This document shows, one piece after another, positions 1 through 13,311 of a stretch of DNA of 64,000 nt (position 1 is its first letter; each line of letters begins with the position of its first letter). The notes beneath the pieces are model-generated. The model worked only from the letters and a program-made list of their open reading frames with translations. It did not search any database and was not told where the DNA came from. This DNA comes from Atopsyche davidsoni (Eukaryota > Arthropoda > Insecta > Trichoptera > Hydrobiosidae): assembly GCA_022113835.1 (NCBI GenBank), contig JAILWY010000019.1:4364001-4428000 (forward strand), written 5' to 3'. A program made the position numbers and the translations under genes.

Positions 1-2133
1 TTTTTCTTATATAGAAATCTCCTATAATTTGTATTCATGTTTAAGATAGTAAGTAATAAGTAGAAAAAATTAAAAAATATCTTTGTACACATAAAATACT
101 GCAGCAGGCTTATTTTTTTTCTAAAAAATAGAATATATATGAATAAAAATCTGTTAAATAAAGATAATAGATATTTAAAAAAATATATATTACTATTAGT
201 ACTATAACCATAAAAAATATAACATTGTATTTCAATTATTTAGTATATACAATTTAATAACTACCTCCTAAATAAATATTTAGCACACTTAAAATCAATA
301 TTGAATAAATAAATAAATTTCCATGTAACTATAAAAATAAAATAAATTCACACAAGTAATGAAAGAGCCATGTACTCAAGACTGTGTACGCAATGATGCT
401 AAATGATATAAAAATAACACTAAATTATATAAAAATGGTATGTTGGGAAAAGTAGTTCCTAACTCCAAACTATTGAACTGCTTGAACATGTTAGTTTATA
501 TTCAAAAGCCTAATTAACTAATTTTCAGAAGATAAATAAACAAAAAATGTGTTCATTAAGAATATTAAGACATTAGAATTATCACAGAATGAATGCTACA
601 AAAATGTTAAAACTGAGGTGAAACTACTGGATCAACTGCCGATGTGTGATGGGCTAGCCTAGCCGTGGGAAACATAGTTCAGATCCTGTATTACAGGCTG
701 TGAGTGAGATCAGCTGACTGTGAGCATGCTAGTCTTAAAGCGTTGTGTAAGGAATGTTTTCAAGTTCAGTTTACGTCCTAACTTTACAATATGATGTAAC
801 CCTTCAACTAGATACTTCACAACTCACCATGTTTACAAGAAATATTAAATTCAATATACAACAGCACTTCACTGTAATTAAGTGACAGCAGAACATATAT
901 GTTAAAGTGTGTGAGATATGAGTTAGTAGACTGTTATTTTTTATTGTTTCCTTATTACTTTGACATATTCAAATTTTGTTATTATGTTAAGCTGATTGTT
1001 AAATAATAATCAATGACTAAATATGTGCTATTTTTCTTAATGTTAAAGAACATGTTTTTTTTAGAAAAGATTTTTACATCTGAAAATTGACTTACTGATT
1101 GACGAGTATTAATACATTCTCATCAAGAAATTTACTTTTTTGAGAATGGGAGAAATGATAATGTTACAAAAATGAACTGTTTCTGTATTATTTATTACTC
1201 ATTTCATCAAACTTTTTAAATATTTGTGTATTTGTTTTATTTCTGAAAAGTGGTATGTATGTATGTGTGTTTAATATAAATATAATATATACATATATAT
1301 AACAAATATATTATATATATATATATAAAGGAACATGTTTCGAGTGCAATAATTCCATAAAACATTATAAATTAATTATATATATTATTATATTGTATTC
1401 AGTAAAAAATACTTTTTCAAATTTCTTTAAAAATGTAACATTCTAAATTCATTTATTTAAAAAAAATTATTGAATTCTAAAAATACTAAGGTAAGAATAT
1501 CATTTAAAAAAAAAATTGGTTGTTTTTGAGTTACAGTGATTTGTAACTACAAAGTTATAGTTTTCTATTAACTACTACAAAGTTATCATGAGTTAATAGA
1601 AAAAATGCCTGAGCAAACACTTGTGTGCGGACAATAAAACACCCAATGACAATTTGTTTAAATTAAAGTGTCAAATGTAAATATTAAAAAATTTTAGTTG
1701 AGTTGAAATGACAAAATAACTATAATTATATGAGAATTCAAATCACTGATAATGACATAATTGTGTGAATAAAAAAAAGTAAATAAAACTTGTGATAAGC
1801 ATCAAATGCAGTGATATTTTTAAGAGTCTAATAAAACCAGTCTTTCCAGAAAACAATACTAACAAGCCCAAATGTAAACAACAAATAACAGATCAGAAAT
1901 ACTGTGGAAACCAGTTCCATAAAACCAGTGCTAGATATATTTGTAGCATGTACTGTAGATAATCAATGGTCAATATTTTCAGATATACAATATTGATGAA
2001 TATCTGAATAAAAACTACTTTTCAGCTATTCTCTCTTGAAGGGTTTCATCGATCAGTAATTATCATAGAATTGAACACTCCAACACTAAGAATGTGCTTG
2101 CTAAAACCTATGGTTTGTTGGTTGGGAGTGTAC
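1..2133. other. AT-rich intronic sequence, no gene seen
   Basis: Roughly 2 kb of very AT-rich DNA, presumably the par-1 intron leading to the missing KA1 exons. I read both strands and found no KA1-like coding segment and no convincing splice-bounded exon. It includes a short TA-rich tract near 1270-1330. A moderately GC-richer patch at 600-780 has no supported reading frame. Confidence 0.6.
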
Positions 2134-2307
2134 CTCTGACGGAGCGGATCCACGTTGTGCAGGGAACCAAGTGCAGGAGCTTCGGGCAGCGGGCCAGCAG
2201 GGCCAGCGGAAGAGACAGAGGCGCTCTTGACGTGGCCCTTACCATTGGGAGCAGCGGGAGTTGGCGTAGTGCCCGTAGGTGTGGCACTTTTCGGTGCAGA
2301 ATCGCTG
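2134..2307 (-). CDS. par-1: PAR-1/MARK spacer-region exon (furthest 3' coding exon seen)
   Basis: Coding segment of the linker between the UBA and KA1 domains, rich in Ser, Thr, Pro and Ala, with the recognisable string GKGHVKSASVSSAGPAG. Read on the minus strand, a CAG acceptor leaves one base (C) that completes the Ser codon begun by AG at the end of the 2899-3019 exon, so the phase fits exactly. The left boundary is less sure: an AG|GTACAC donor gives 2134, but the frame stays open to about 2108, where a poorer GTTTTA donor occurs. The polypyrimidine tract before the acceptor is weak. Because the KA1 domain is not found, further exons should lie to the left of the window. Confidence 0.6.
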
Positions 2308-2898
2308 CTGCGAGCAGTGCCACTTTTTTTTCAAATCCATTTTGTAGCATTCAACCATTTTTATTTTACAGATATGCACATTATAATGTGACATTTTTTT
2401 ATTTTAATTCCGTGAAGACCGTATATTGTTCATAGTTTACAATTTGTCATTTACATTTTTCCAGTTGATCGTTTTCATCCAATCCGTGAATAGGATTTAT
2501 TGCATATTTCCATATCACCAAAATATGGTGAAACAAATAGATTAGAGCGCAGACCGGGTAGGAAAAAGAGAGAAAGAAATACATGCTGTTAGTAATATGT
2601 TAGCTTAAATTGTAACAATATTAAGACTTTGTTCTTTCAAGACCATTTATATTAATTCACCAAAAATTATATATTTAATATTCAAGAATATTAGATAAAA
2701 ATATTTATTGAATATTTTAATCTAGAATCTACTTTTGGAAATGTATTCTATAAAGTTAAAAAAAGGACTATAATTTTATAATTAAAAATTAATTTCAATT
2801 TCAAATGTGTTATACCGAATGTAAATCTAACAAGTCCATCATCTACCTGCATCCGCAGAGTCATGTACTAAGGGTTGACTAGACAGCAATAACCTCAC
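2308..2898 (-). other. par-1: par-1 intron
   Basis: AT-rich intron between two spacer exons. Nothing else is recognised in it. Its ends are GTGAGG on the 5' side and a CTCGCAG acceptor on the 3' side. Confidence 0.55.
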
Positions 2899-3019
2899 CT
2901 GGTGTTATCTTGCAGCAGCGAAGGGTTGCCGGGCTTGTCTGGAGTGGCTGCCTGTTTGGGCTCGTAGTTCCCAGTAGATCGCCGCCCAACTGTGCCCCCT
3001 GCAATGATTGGCCGTTGTC
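2899..3019 (-). CDS. par-1: PAR-1/MARK spacer-region exon
   Basis: This 121-nt exon encodes a spacer segment containing QRPIIAGGTVGRRSTGNYE and then a Lys/Pro-rich tail ending at NT plus two bases. The acceptor is TTGTAG at 3022-3020 and the donor is CCAG|GTGAGG at 2898. It begins with two bases that need one from the preceding exon and ends with two bases. Both phases agree with the internal donor at 4159 and the acceptor at 2308. The GRRST motif and overall composition resemble the low-complexity spacer of insect PAR-1 proteins. An additional unrecognised exon between this and the 4160-4268 exon cannot be excluded. Confidence 0.7.
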
Positions 3020-4100
3020 CTACAACATGTTCACCAGTATAGCAAATGCTAAACACCCTGCCTAGCTTACTACTTTTAGAAAAATATGTAATACTTTGCA
3101 TATTCTATTGACTGTCAAGTACCAATTGACGATTGATGATTTTGCATGTTGTAAGTACATCTAAAAATAGTGTACCTTTTAAAATATACAGAAGAATGGC
3201 TATGTATTATGATGAATTCGTATGTAATTATACCTCATTTACTTCCATAGGAGTATTACTAGATTTTGGAATAAATTTGATTAAGAAGGAATTAAGATGT
3301 TATCATCTTCAGAGATGTTCATTTCAGGTAAAAGCAGACAAAATTCGCATGTAACAACCAAAACTATTCGCACATTTCATTACAAATTGAAAAACATGGT
3401 AGAATTAAAAACAGCAATGAAAAAATTGAATTATGGACATCTCCATGGCTATCATACCAGCTATAATACATGTCACATTTTGTACTAGTTTTATAGCTGG
3501 AAACATGATTTATAGTAATTTGATAAATAATTAAAAACAATAACAAGGTAAAGAGCAATGATGAATAAAGGCTGATGCGACCGATTTGCAATCAGCCAAT
3601 AGCGTCCCTTTATTTTGGGAGTTTTTTTATAATTAACAACGCATAATAGGACAATATTGGCTGATTGGTCAGTTACAAGTTGTGTTGCTGCGTGTGTAGC
3701 CGGCTTAATTCACAATATTTAAAGCAGCTCATACATTTAGGCATGGAGATGTCATAACATGATGATAACAGCATTGACAACAGAAAGAATGGCATAAAAA
3801 GTAAACTAGAATATTCTGTCTACTATAAAAGAATCCAATATGCACATAAATTCTGAAATATTGGCACTAATAGCTGTAGTTCACATTTAATTACATCTAC
3901 ATATGTATAGAATTCGCATATTTCATTGCATTTTCCTAAAATGAACATCTCTATGTATATGCAGATTGGAACTAGCGTAGATCAATTGTCTTTATGCTAG
4001 ATGTTCCTCTTTGATTCGTTGATTTAATATACCATCTCTACAAGGATACTAAATTTAATGAATTGAAGATGACTGATACTGCGAAAGGGCAGTGGAGCCT
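3020..4100 (-). other. par-1: par-1 intron with a foldback MITE copy
   Basis: Mainly AT-rich intron. It holds one copy of the dispersed foldback element (about 3566-3706), annotated separately. Short open frames on both strands here show no splice-bounded or family-like coding signal. Confidence 0.5.
3566..3706. repeat. Foldback MITE family, copy A
   Basis: A 140-bp copy of a family that recurs at least eight times in the window. Inverted halves contain ATCAGCCAATAGCGTCCC on the left and an ATATTGGCTGAT-type block on the right, followed by a GTGTTGCTGCGTGTGTAG-like terminus. The central part is a T-rich spacer. It lies inside a par-1 intron. There is no coding capacity, so it would be mobilised in trans. 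Confidence 0.7.
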
Positions 4101-4268
4101 TCACTTCATGTGCCTATTGAACCACTCTTGAGTATAATAATAATGTTGGATGTGCATACTTGGCTCCAGCTTTGGCTGCGCTGAAGCTGGTCGGGGAGTG
4201 CCTTGTTGGACCTGAAGTTGGGCAATGCGTGCCGTATTCTCCTTGATACTTGCAGAGTCTATTGTGTT
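4101..4268 (-). CDS. par-1: PAR-1/MARK spacer exon, with alternative terminal reading
   Basis: The exon starts after a TTTTCAG acceptor and reads NTIDSASIKENTARIAQLQ, a strongly conserved start of the insect PAR-1 spacer. The phase-0 join to the 5016-5209 exon (ending FKRQ) is exact. Two ends are possible. An internal A|GTATGC donor at 4159 gives a 109-nt exon ending at 4160, in phase with the 2899-3019 exon. If it is not spliced, the frame runs 19 more codons through a Tyr-rich tail to a TGA at 4103-4101. That would yield a short PAR-1 isoform without the rest of the spacer and KA1. The internal donor is preferred for the main isoform because KA1 is a near-universal MARK feature. Confidence 0.8.
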   Translation of the reverse strand, partial: NTIDSASIKENTARIAQLQVQQGTPRPASAQPKLEPSMHIQHYYYTQEWFNRHMK

Positions 4269-5015
4269 CTGAAAATGTATTTGAACATAATTAATACTTC
4301 AGCAAAAGAACAAGCAATTGTTATGCAGTTTGCCAAATTAATAGCTTGATAGTTAGTGATTTACTATAATGCAAATAATGTGAACAGCCCATAAAGTATA
4401 AGTAGTAGAAATGACAAAGCAAATTCGATGATGCAAATGAATGATTTTTGTTACACTACTTTTGTAAAATAGGACACTAAATATGCAAATGGGTTGGTAC
4501 TCTAATAATCAATTATTTAAAAATAATGACAGAAAAAAGCAATTAGTTAAAATAAAAGTATGTCTGTATTTTGATAAGTATTAGCTCTTGTAATAATGAA
4601 CACTAAAAGTTAGTCAAAAGTAACAATCTTACAAAAATTAGGTATGTATATAATACTGCTGCTACTTGCCTGCCTCAGTACAGGCGTCTCCTAACGAGGC
4701 AGGCAAAGGAAAAACAGATAGTACAAATAGGGAGGTGGTAGTTATAATACAGGTATAATATAAATATATATAGGTATATAAATATATATTTATTTCTATT
4801 TTCTCACATTACTACTGAGAGTAGCCTATGCTCACTTTATGATTCAATATTTATTTAACAGTTTACTTTCAAAAGCCTAATACTAAATAATTATACTTAC
4901 TTAAATACTACACAAACAAAACATTAAATCAACTAATCTTGAATAAATCACAAACTTGTCTCAGATAAATAGTTTAATATATTATAATAATATGATTTTA
5001 CGAGATTATTAATAC
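4269..5015 (-). other. par-1: par-1 intron with a small hairpin
   Basis: AT-rich intron. The only structure noted is an 11-bp inverted repeat (TTGCCTGCCTC, 4666-4676, and its complement, 4696-4706) around a 19-nt loop. No other gene is seen. Confidence 0.5.
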
Positions 5016-5209
5016 CTGTCGTTTAAAATTAGCAGGTGCAGCTTGTGGCTGGGGTGCTGTCACAGGTGCCGGGGCAGTTGTAGAAGGCGCTCCAGCTGGA
5101 CGAAGACCCTCACCTCCTGAGGAAGCGCGTCGTGATGTGGGCTTAGCCGAAGACGCTGAGATAGATCGGTGTACACCACGGTGAGAAGGAGATGCCGCAC
5201 CTACTCCAC
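5016..5209 (-). CDS. par-1: PAR-1/MARK spacer exon (Ser/Ala/Pro-rich)
   Basis: This 194-nt exon follows the UBA region and encodes a basic, Ser-rich start (SPSHRGVHRSISASSAK) and an Ala/Pro/Thr-rich stretch ending FKRQ. The acceptor is TTGGCAG at 5212-5210 and the donor is CAG|GTATTA at 5015. It starts with two bases completing a Gly codon and ends in phase 0. In MARK kinases this linker carries regulatory phosphorylation sites, including aPKC and 14-3-3 sites. The RRAS and HRSIS strings here are candidates, which is inference only. Confidence 0.88.
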
Positions 5210-5284
5210 CTGCCAATCGGTAATTGGTTAAACTATGGAAAATCATGTTACTTTTAATAATCATTGAATCAGTTATGTACTGAC

Positions 5285-5387
5285 CAATAGCGGTGGAGTT
5301 CTGTTGATTTCCAGCATTAGCTTGAGGTTGTCCTGCAATGTTGCGTAGTGAGAGTGAAGATCCTGATCTTGATCCATCAGACTCGGG
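5285..5387 (-). CDS. par-1: PAR-1/MARK spacer exon after the UBA domain
   Basis: This 103-nt exon starts in phase 0 after TTTCAG and reads PESDGSRSGSSLSLRNIAG, then a Gln/Asn-rich stretch. It ends with one base of a Gly codon before GTCAGT. It follows directly from RKSTD at the end of the UBA exon. Phase and content match the insect PAR-1 linker. Confidence 0.85.
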
Positions 5388-5501
5388 CTGAAATCGTATC
5401 AAAAATAAAAATACTAATAGATAAAATGAACACATAGCAAGTAATTTTAATTGTATATTCATTTTGAATATACCCATGCTTTTAATATAAATAATACTCA
5501 C

Positions 5502-5614
5502 GTCAGTACTTTTTCTTCCCAGCAACAAGTATGTAGCAAACACATCATCATATTTGGCTTCAGCGAGGGATTTCTCAATGTCCTGTCTATTGTAGCCAAG
5601 ACAGACCAAAGCTT
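5502..5614 (-). CDS. par-1: PAR-1/MARK UBA-domain exon
   Basis: Encodes most of the ubiquitin-associated (UBA-like) domain that packs behind the kinase domain in MARK/AMPK-related kinases. Visible motifs are ALVCLGYNRQDIEKSL and YDDVFATYLLLGRKSTD. In the usual pattern, the first helix has a M/LGY turn and the last helix is ATYLLLG. The domain starts in the previous exon (KRI), and the split codon G|AA gives Glu, as in insect PAR-1 (KRIEAL). The acceptor is TTTACAG at 5617-5615 and the donor is GAC|GTGAGT at 5501. The UBA-type domain modulates catalytic activity and upstream-kinase access in this family. Confidence 0.93.
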
Positions 5615-7827
5615 CTGTAAACAATAAAAAAATATATTTATAAGCTTATAAAGATAGGAGACGTCTAATATGGACTATGCTACTTATGGCAAAATTACAT
5701 GCAGCCAATGTCCACCACGGTATCTAAAATTCATTTATAAAAAATCCGATTATGAAAATTTTATAGTAATATCAAGTGTTATTAATGGTAATAACACAAA
5801 GCATAAGTTCAACAAATCACTTTTGTAGATAATTGATTCTTTCAAATAAAAATTACTACATTTCCATATACAGTTACATGTAATATAAAAAAAAGTATAA
5901 AATTCAATAGATGCAATGTTAATGATAATATAATATATAGTTCTAAAATAAAAAAAACTAAAATGATATAGTGAAAAGTTATCCATATTGGCCTTTTTTC
6001 TAGCAATTGTTTAAAAATATATATGCGAAATTAAATGAACAAGTTACCAATTTTTATTTATCAGAACTTTTTTAATTTTTTAACATAATCTCCCTTGAAG
6101 AGAATACACTTATTTCAACGTTTTAGCCATTCCTTTAACCTCATAAAAAACAAAGATACATATACAAATATTTATGTGCTTTTAAAAATGTTTTTAATTC
6201 AATGAATAATTAAAATAATAGATACATCAATATTAATAACAACATAGTACAGACATCTCGTACAATCTAAATAAGAATATACAGGTGTTCCAAAGCTCAG
6301 ATTGCAACCAGAAAATGGCGAATTCTGTATTACACCTTGGTAAATTTAAAGGAGAAAATGTTAAAAATAATGTTTAAAGAAGGTATGTTAAAATAAGAAA
6401 TCTACTATATATTTTTAAAATAAAAATTAGGAAAACAAAGTTTCTTGATTTTTATTAACAATTAAAATATTTTCATTGGTGATACTGAGTTTTTAAACAC
6501 CTTTATATTAACATATTGCATGCATTATTTAAAAGTTGTTATTGAATAAAAAAAACTAATCTTCCTGTTGATAGCTATTTATAATTTAAGACATTCACAC
6601 TACAAATGTAAAAATAATTTTTAAACCAAACGAGAGAATCCAGCGTCATCCATGTTAAAGTTATTTGGTTCCAGTGAGTCCAATTCTCAATCAAACATAT
6701 TAATGTTATGTACCTTCTTTAGTGTAGCAAAATATATTCAACTTGATTTTCATATAATCTAAGAAGTTCTTGTTTGATGAAATGAAAGAAATATGTACAT
6801 CAATATTTATAATTATTGACATTGAAATATAAAATTATAATGATTTACAAAATAACGGTGTGACCAAATTAAAATATTATTATATAGTTGTATAAATTAA
6901 AGAAATGTTAATTTTCACATCTAACCTATTTCAGATTGAAATTCTAAATCAATAATCAGAAGATTCAATTAAATTAAGAATTATTTTATTATAAGACATG
7001 AATTAATTTATTTATCTGGTTGAAAATCACTTTGAAAGCAAAATATTTCGCTCTTTCAAAAACTGCATTAGTGATGGATTCTCTAGTTTCAATATTGCCA
7101 ATTTCTGTCTTGACCTACCCATTTGTACTGTGGATGTTGGTCGATGCGAAATAACATTCGGTCCCGTGCCATTTGTGAGGAAACAGAAAAAAAATATACA
7201 TGGTGAGGTGGTGACGCAGGGGAAACTTATTGACCACGTGAGCGTGTGTCGGAGCACCAGAGCAAATAAACAAACCGAATAAATTAATAGCAATAGTATG
7301 CATATCAATTTCGGTTTATATTGAAAGTGAATACTTTATGGTGTTTGTAAACTACAATATTATTTTTTAATTAGAATTATGTTGGTGGATTTCAACAATA
7401 AAGTATTGGATTACAGGGATTTATATTTTAAGAATATTTGGTCTGGGAATGGTGGTTGGTGCCTTGTAAAGTGTAACTCATTTTAAAATGTGATGATCTA
7501 TATAATATAATTAGTGTTTTATGTTATATTTATATAATATAATTACCAATTGACTTTATACTAATAATATTACATTATATTGTACATAGATGTGATGTAA
7601 ACATAACATAAATATTTAGTAAAAAAAATAACTTTTTTCTGATTTATATCACTATTTCATTTAAATTCAAGGTATGATACTACTTATGATATCAAAATAA
7701 GCAAGTGTATTGACATTTAAATATGGAGTTAGTAATGTTTAGAATAAATTGACATTAAATAAATCCATTAGCAATATGGATTTTAGTAAGTAGCATCCGT
7801 CCACTTTAGCTATGAGATTGAAATTAC
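5615..7827 (-). other. par-1: par-1 intron, 2.2 kb
   Basis: AT-rich intron between the end of the kinase domain and the UBA exon. Short open frames occur (e.g. near 7027-7308), but none has a family signature or splice-site support. A stretch starting near 6281 has the composition of an old repeat but could not be assigned. Confidence 0.55.
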
Positions 7828-8012
7828 CTATTCTCTTGTGGTCCTTGAAGTCTTGCTGAGGCTCCGAATAGGGCCGTAGCTCTTCTTCTTCGTAGCCAAC
7901 ATTCATCCATCTATCTCGCATTATAGCTTCAAGAGATGCGCGCTTCTCAGGGTTCAGTACCAGAAATTTCTTCAATAAATTCTCACAGTCGGTTGACATG
8001 TAGAATGGTATT
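7828..8012 (-). CDS. par-1: PAR-1/MARK kinase C-lobe end and start of UBA
   Basis: This 185-nt exon gives the C-terminal part of the kinase domain and the linker to the UBA domain: [36 protein letters not shown] and the acidic [18 protein letters not shown] and the xRxSLExIMxDRW block are characteristic of MARK/PAR-1 rather than of other CAMK-group kinases. The first base completes an Arg codon from the 8105-8240 exon. The last base starts the Glu codon finished in the UBA exon. The acceptor is TTTGCAG and the donor is ATAG|GTAATT. Confidence 0.95.
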
Positions 8013-8094
8013 CTGCAAATCATATTCAAAACCAATGAATTTAGAAAAAAACTAATATTTTTTGGAAGTGTTAAAGTTTATAAATATTTGATTA

Positions 8095-8262
<168 letters not shown>

Positions 8263-8359
8263 TTATATTTATTATTTGTGTTAAAAATCCAATTTTACAT
8301 ATAAAATGCAATATATAATTCAGCTATATATAATAAATGCCTGCAATTATGATTAACTA

Positions 8360-9853
<1,494 letters not shown>

Positions 9854-9961
9854 CTCTCCGCCTGAAGCATACTCCATGACCAGATACAGTGTTCTATCCG
9901 TTTCAATCACTTGGAACAGCTTAACAATATTTGGATGATCCAGAAGTTTCATTATTCGCAC
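9854..9961 (-). CDS. par-1: PAR-1/MARK kinase N-lobe (alphaC to hinge)
   Basis: This 108-nt exon of 36 whole codons reads [20 protein letters not shown] and then [16 protein letters not shown]. It covers the end of the alphaC helix, strands beta4-5 and the hinge (VMEYASGGE). It is phase 0 at both ends. The acceptor is TTTTCAG at 9962 and the donor is GAG|GTAAGG at 9853. [13 protein letters not shown] is diagnostic of MARK/PAR-1. Confidence 0.97.
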
Positions 9962-10215
9962 CTGAAAAGAAAGGTGTTTTTAGAATAAGATTTTTAATTT
10001 TACAGTAAAGCCCTTGACTGTGTTTAGGCAGTGTAACAGTAAGACCCCGTATTTACAGGATTTTTTGTAAAATAATACTTATTTTAATGATGTTTAATAT
10101 TGAGCACCGAGAAGAGGTACAAGATACTGATGTAAACAAAAATTTAAGAAAAAAAATTGGTAGAGCCAGTCCAACATATTCACGTATAATTGACTGCATA
10201 AGAAAATTAAATTCA

Positions 10216-10659
<444 letters not shown>

Positions 10660-11412
10660 TCACCGTTTTTAAATTAATACAACAAAAAAACATTTCTTTC
10701 AATTGGTGAGAGTGAGCCCATAACGAACCGACGTATAAAATTATTAAGATAACATAGTGAAAGCATCAATGATTGACATGTTTTATTACAAAAGACTTAC
10801 TCTTTCCAATGACATTTTTGAATGTCTCTTTATCTTAAGAGCCTTTAAAAGGAGTTTTCCCCCTTGTGGTAAAAAATACTTCCGATGCCTCATAGTTCCT
10901 AAGGCCTTCTCACTACCACCATTATCAATTTAAAACAATTAAGTATGATTCTTCCTGCTGCATTTTAACACTCGTAACAAATATAATCCGTCAGATGGGC
11001 AAAAGCTTAAAAAAAATTGTAAAAGAACCGACCGTCTTCAGTTTTCCCACGATTTTAGTTGAAATGTGTAGGAACCCACTAACAAGACAATATTCATTTA
11101 ACAATTCGATAAACATGGTTATTTTCTATTATTGATTGACAATATTTATCGCAGCAAGAGCAATGAGAAGTAAATGCGTAAAAAAATATAACATTAAAAG
11201 CATGGTAAATCTTTATTTTTAATGTACAAGATAACATTATTTATTTTTAATGAGAGAAAAATATTACGTAAAATAATAAATTTCTAGGTAATCAAAATCT
11301 ATTAATATCATTCCTACCATTAGTGACATCCGTTAATCCTTCCAAAAAAAAAAGGGCGCCCGTCACTTGCTCTCAGCTGTGCTACCGTACTGCTAATGCG
11401 CTTGGAACCACG

Positions 11413-11538
11413 AACACACGTAGCATCAAATCGCGCCACCAAGCTAGCCAATAGAATCCCATAAAAAAAAAAAAAGGAACGATATTGGCTAGCTGCAAGT
11501 TGGTACCGCGATTTGTTGCTACGTGTGTATAGGGCTTT
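11413..11538. repeat. Foldback MITE family, copy B
   Basis: Both inverted halves are present: TAGCATCAAATCGCGCCACC on the left, and GGCTAGCTGCAAGTTGGTACC plus GCGATTTGTTGCTACGTGTG on the right, around an A-rich centre. It shares the AGCTAGCCAATAG core with the other copies. Exact ends are approximate because the target duplication is not clear. Confidence 0.75.
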
Positions 11539-12989
11539 ATAATATTTACGGGTGTGCTCAGCTATTCGCATTAGCGTCTTTAGGACTGTAAAATTAAAAC
11601 TAGAAATGATCCGGGTGATGTATTAATAGAGCATCAAACAGAATATTCAAAGTCGTTTTTAATCTACTGAATATCTTGGGATGCACTCTGGACGACTAAT
11701 TATGATCACCATGATACAACTGATGCAATCCACGGTATCGTAATGAAACACAGTTAACTGAGCGGCGAGTGTGTGCGAGATTGCCGAGTAGATAGGCATT
11801 CCAAATGAACGAGTGCATGGTACTATAACAATCTGGGAGATACAGAGTGCATATATATATATATAGCCCTCCGATGGATTAACATTTTGTTTAGATATAA
11901 TCGATTTCGCAAAATAATTTGTATGACTTTCTTTTCAGCAGACTTTTAAATAAGCCCTCTTTATAATTACACAAATTATTGAAGTGCATTCGATGACAGT
12001 TAATTTTATATTTAAACCACTAATATTTTTGTATAAAAAAATTGCCTAACGGGTTTGCCAAACAACTCCGGTTTTGCCCACACACATTATAGGCGCATAA
12101 GCCATTGCAAATAAGATAGTTAATTATCAATGCAGATAAATCGTTAAATTCCAAAACATTTTAACTGAATACGTAAAACAAAGCTCAACGGGTTCAAAGG
12201 GTTATTTTACTCACTACAAAATTACCTTTATTTAAGTTTACATAATTATACATTTTACCTTTAATCTTGGTTAAAGCTAAATTAAAACATTGAAAACCAA
12301 CACGGATCTCTCAAAGAACTTAATGTTAATATTGAGAAAAATAGGTTTTTTATTCGAAATAGAATACATGTCAATTTCATCGGAAATACTAAGCATCATT
12401 ACAAAATTTCCGATAAAAGATGAAGAACAATTGATAGATTAAATAATAATAACACACAAAAAAAAGTACTACTTTCGCGTTATAATCGGTTAAATCGGGC
12501 TATACTAAATAATCCAATAACAACGTAAAGGTCAAGACGTAATACATACCACGGTCAAGTAAAAGTACGATCAATTAAAAGAGGGGACGCATCTAGTAAA
12601 ATTTGAAAAGTTCTAAATATATAAAATTCGATACGTATAAAAATATCTTAATTAATTTTGGTTTATAATACAATCAACGTTATATAATTATTAGCATTGG
12701 AAAATTAATATGTAGCTATTACCCATTAATTTTGATACCATTATTAAAACGGAAAAAAAGGGACTGAAGGTAATTCAAGCATAAAGTGATGTAACGATTG
12801 CGAAAGAGGATTTTAAGCAGTGGTGGAGGCCTTTGTTCACCAATGGACAAAGAAAGAGAATCCTTATAAGTGCCGTATGTCGATCGGTATATATTATATT
12901 AATAAACTACGTGAATATTCTTCGCCAACCAATCGGTATCGTAAGGCTGTAACGCCAGTGTATAAAAATGCAGCAAGCAGGCACACGTA

Positions 12990-13125
12990 GCGAATGCGAC
13001 GACCGACCCGGCGAGTGTCGGGGTAGGACTGGGCAGGGCGGCCGTCATGTCGCGGCCAGGTTGTAATTAGGCCGAGTGAGCGTGACGCGGGGAGAGGCCG
13101 CCAGCAGCAGGTCGCAGGGCTGCTA
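12990..13125. promoter_or_regulatory. CpG-rich island in par-1 5' intron
   Basis: A short GC- and CpG-dense patch in very AT-rich DNA, upstream (on the minus strand) of the kinase exon. It could be a promoter or non-coding first exon for a short PAR-1 isoform. There is no TATA box or initiator that I can assign, so this is inference from composition only. Confidence 0.3.
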
Positions 13126-13311
13126 ACTGCGATGGTTTTCCAAATTATAAATAAATATGTAATTAATTAAACTTTATGTAACTAGACCAACAAATAACTC
13201 ACAAAGGTTCACCTCGTTAAAGATAGTCTACGAAATCAACTAAATTCAAATATACATACAACACACGTGTGTGTGTGTGTCTGTATATATGTATACATAT
13301 ATATATATATA

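Noticed and set aside
1..2093. Search for the KA1 domain exons of PAR-1
   Set aside because: Read on the minus strand, no segment gave KA1-like residues or proper splice bounds. The domain is inferred to lie outside the window.
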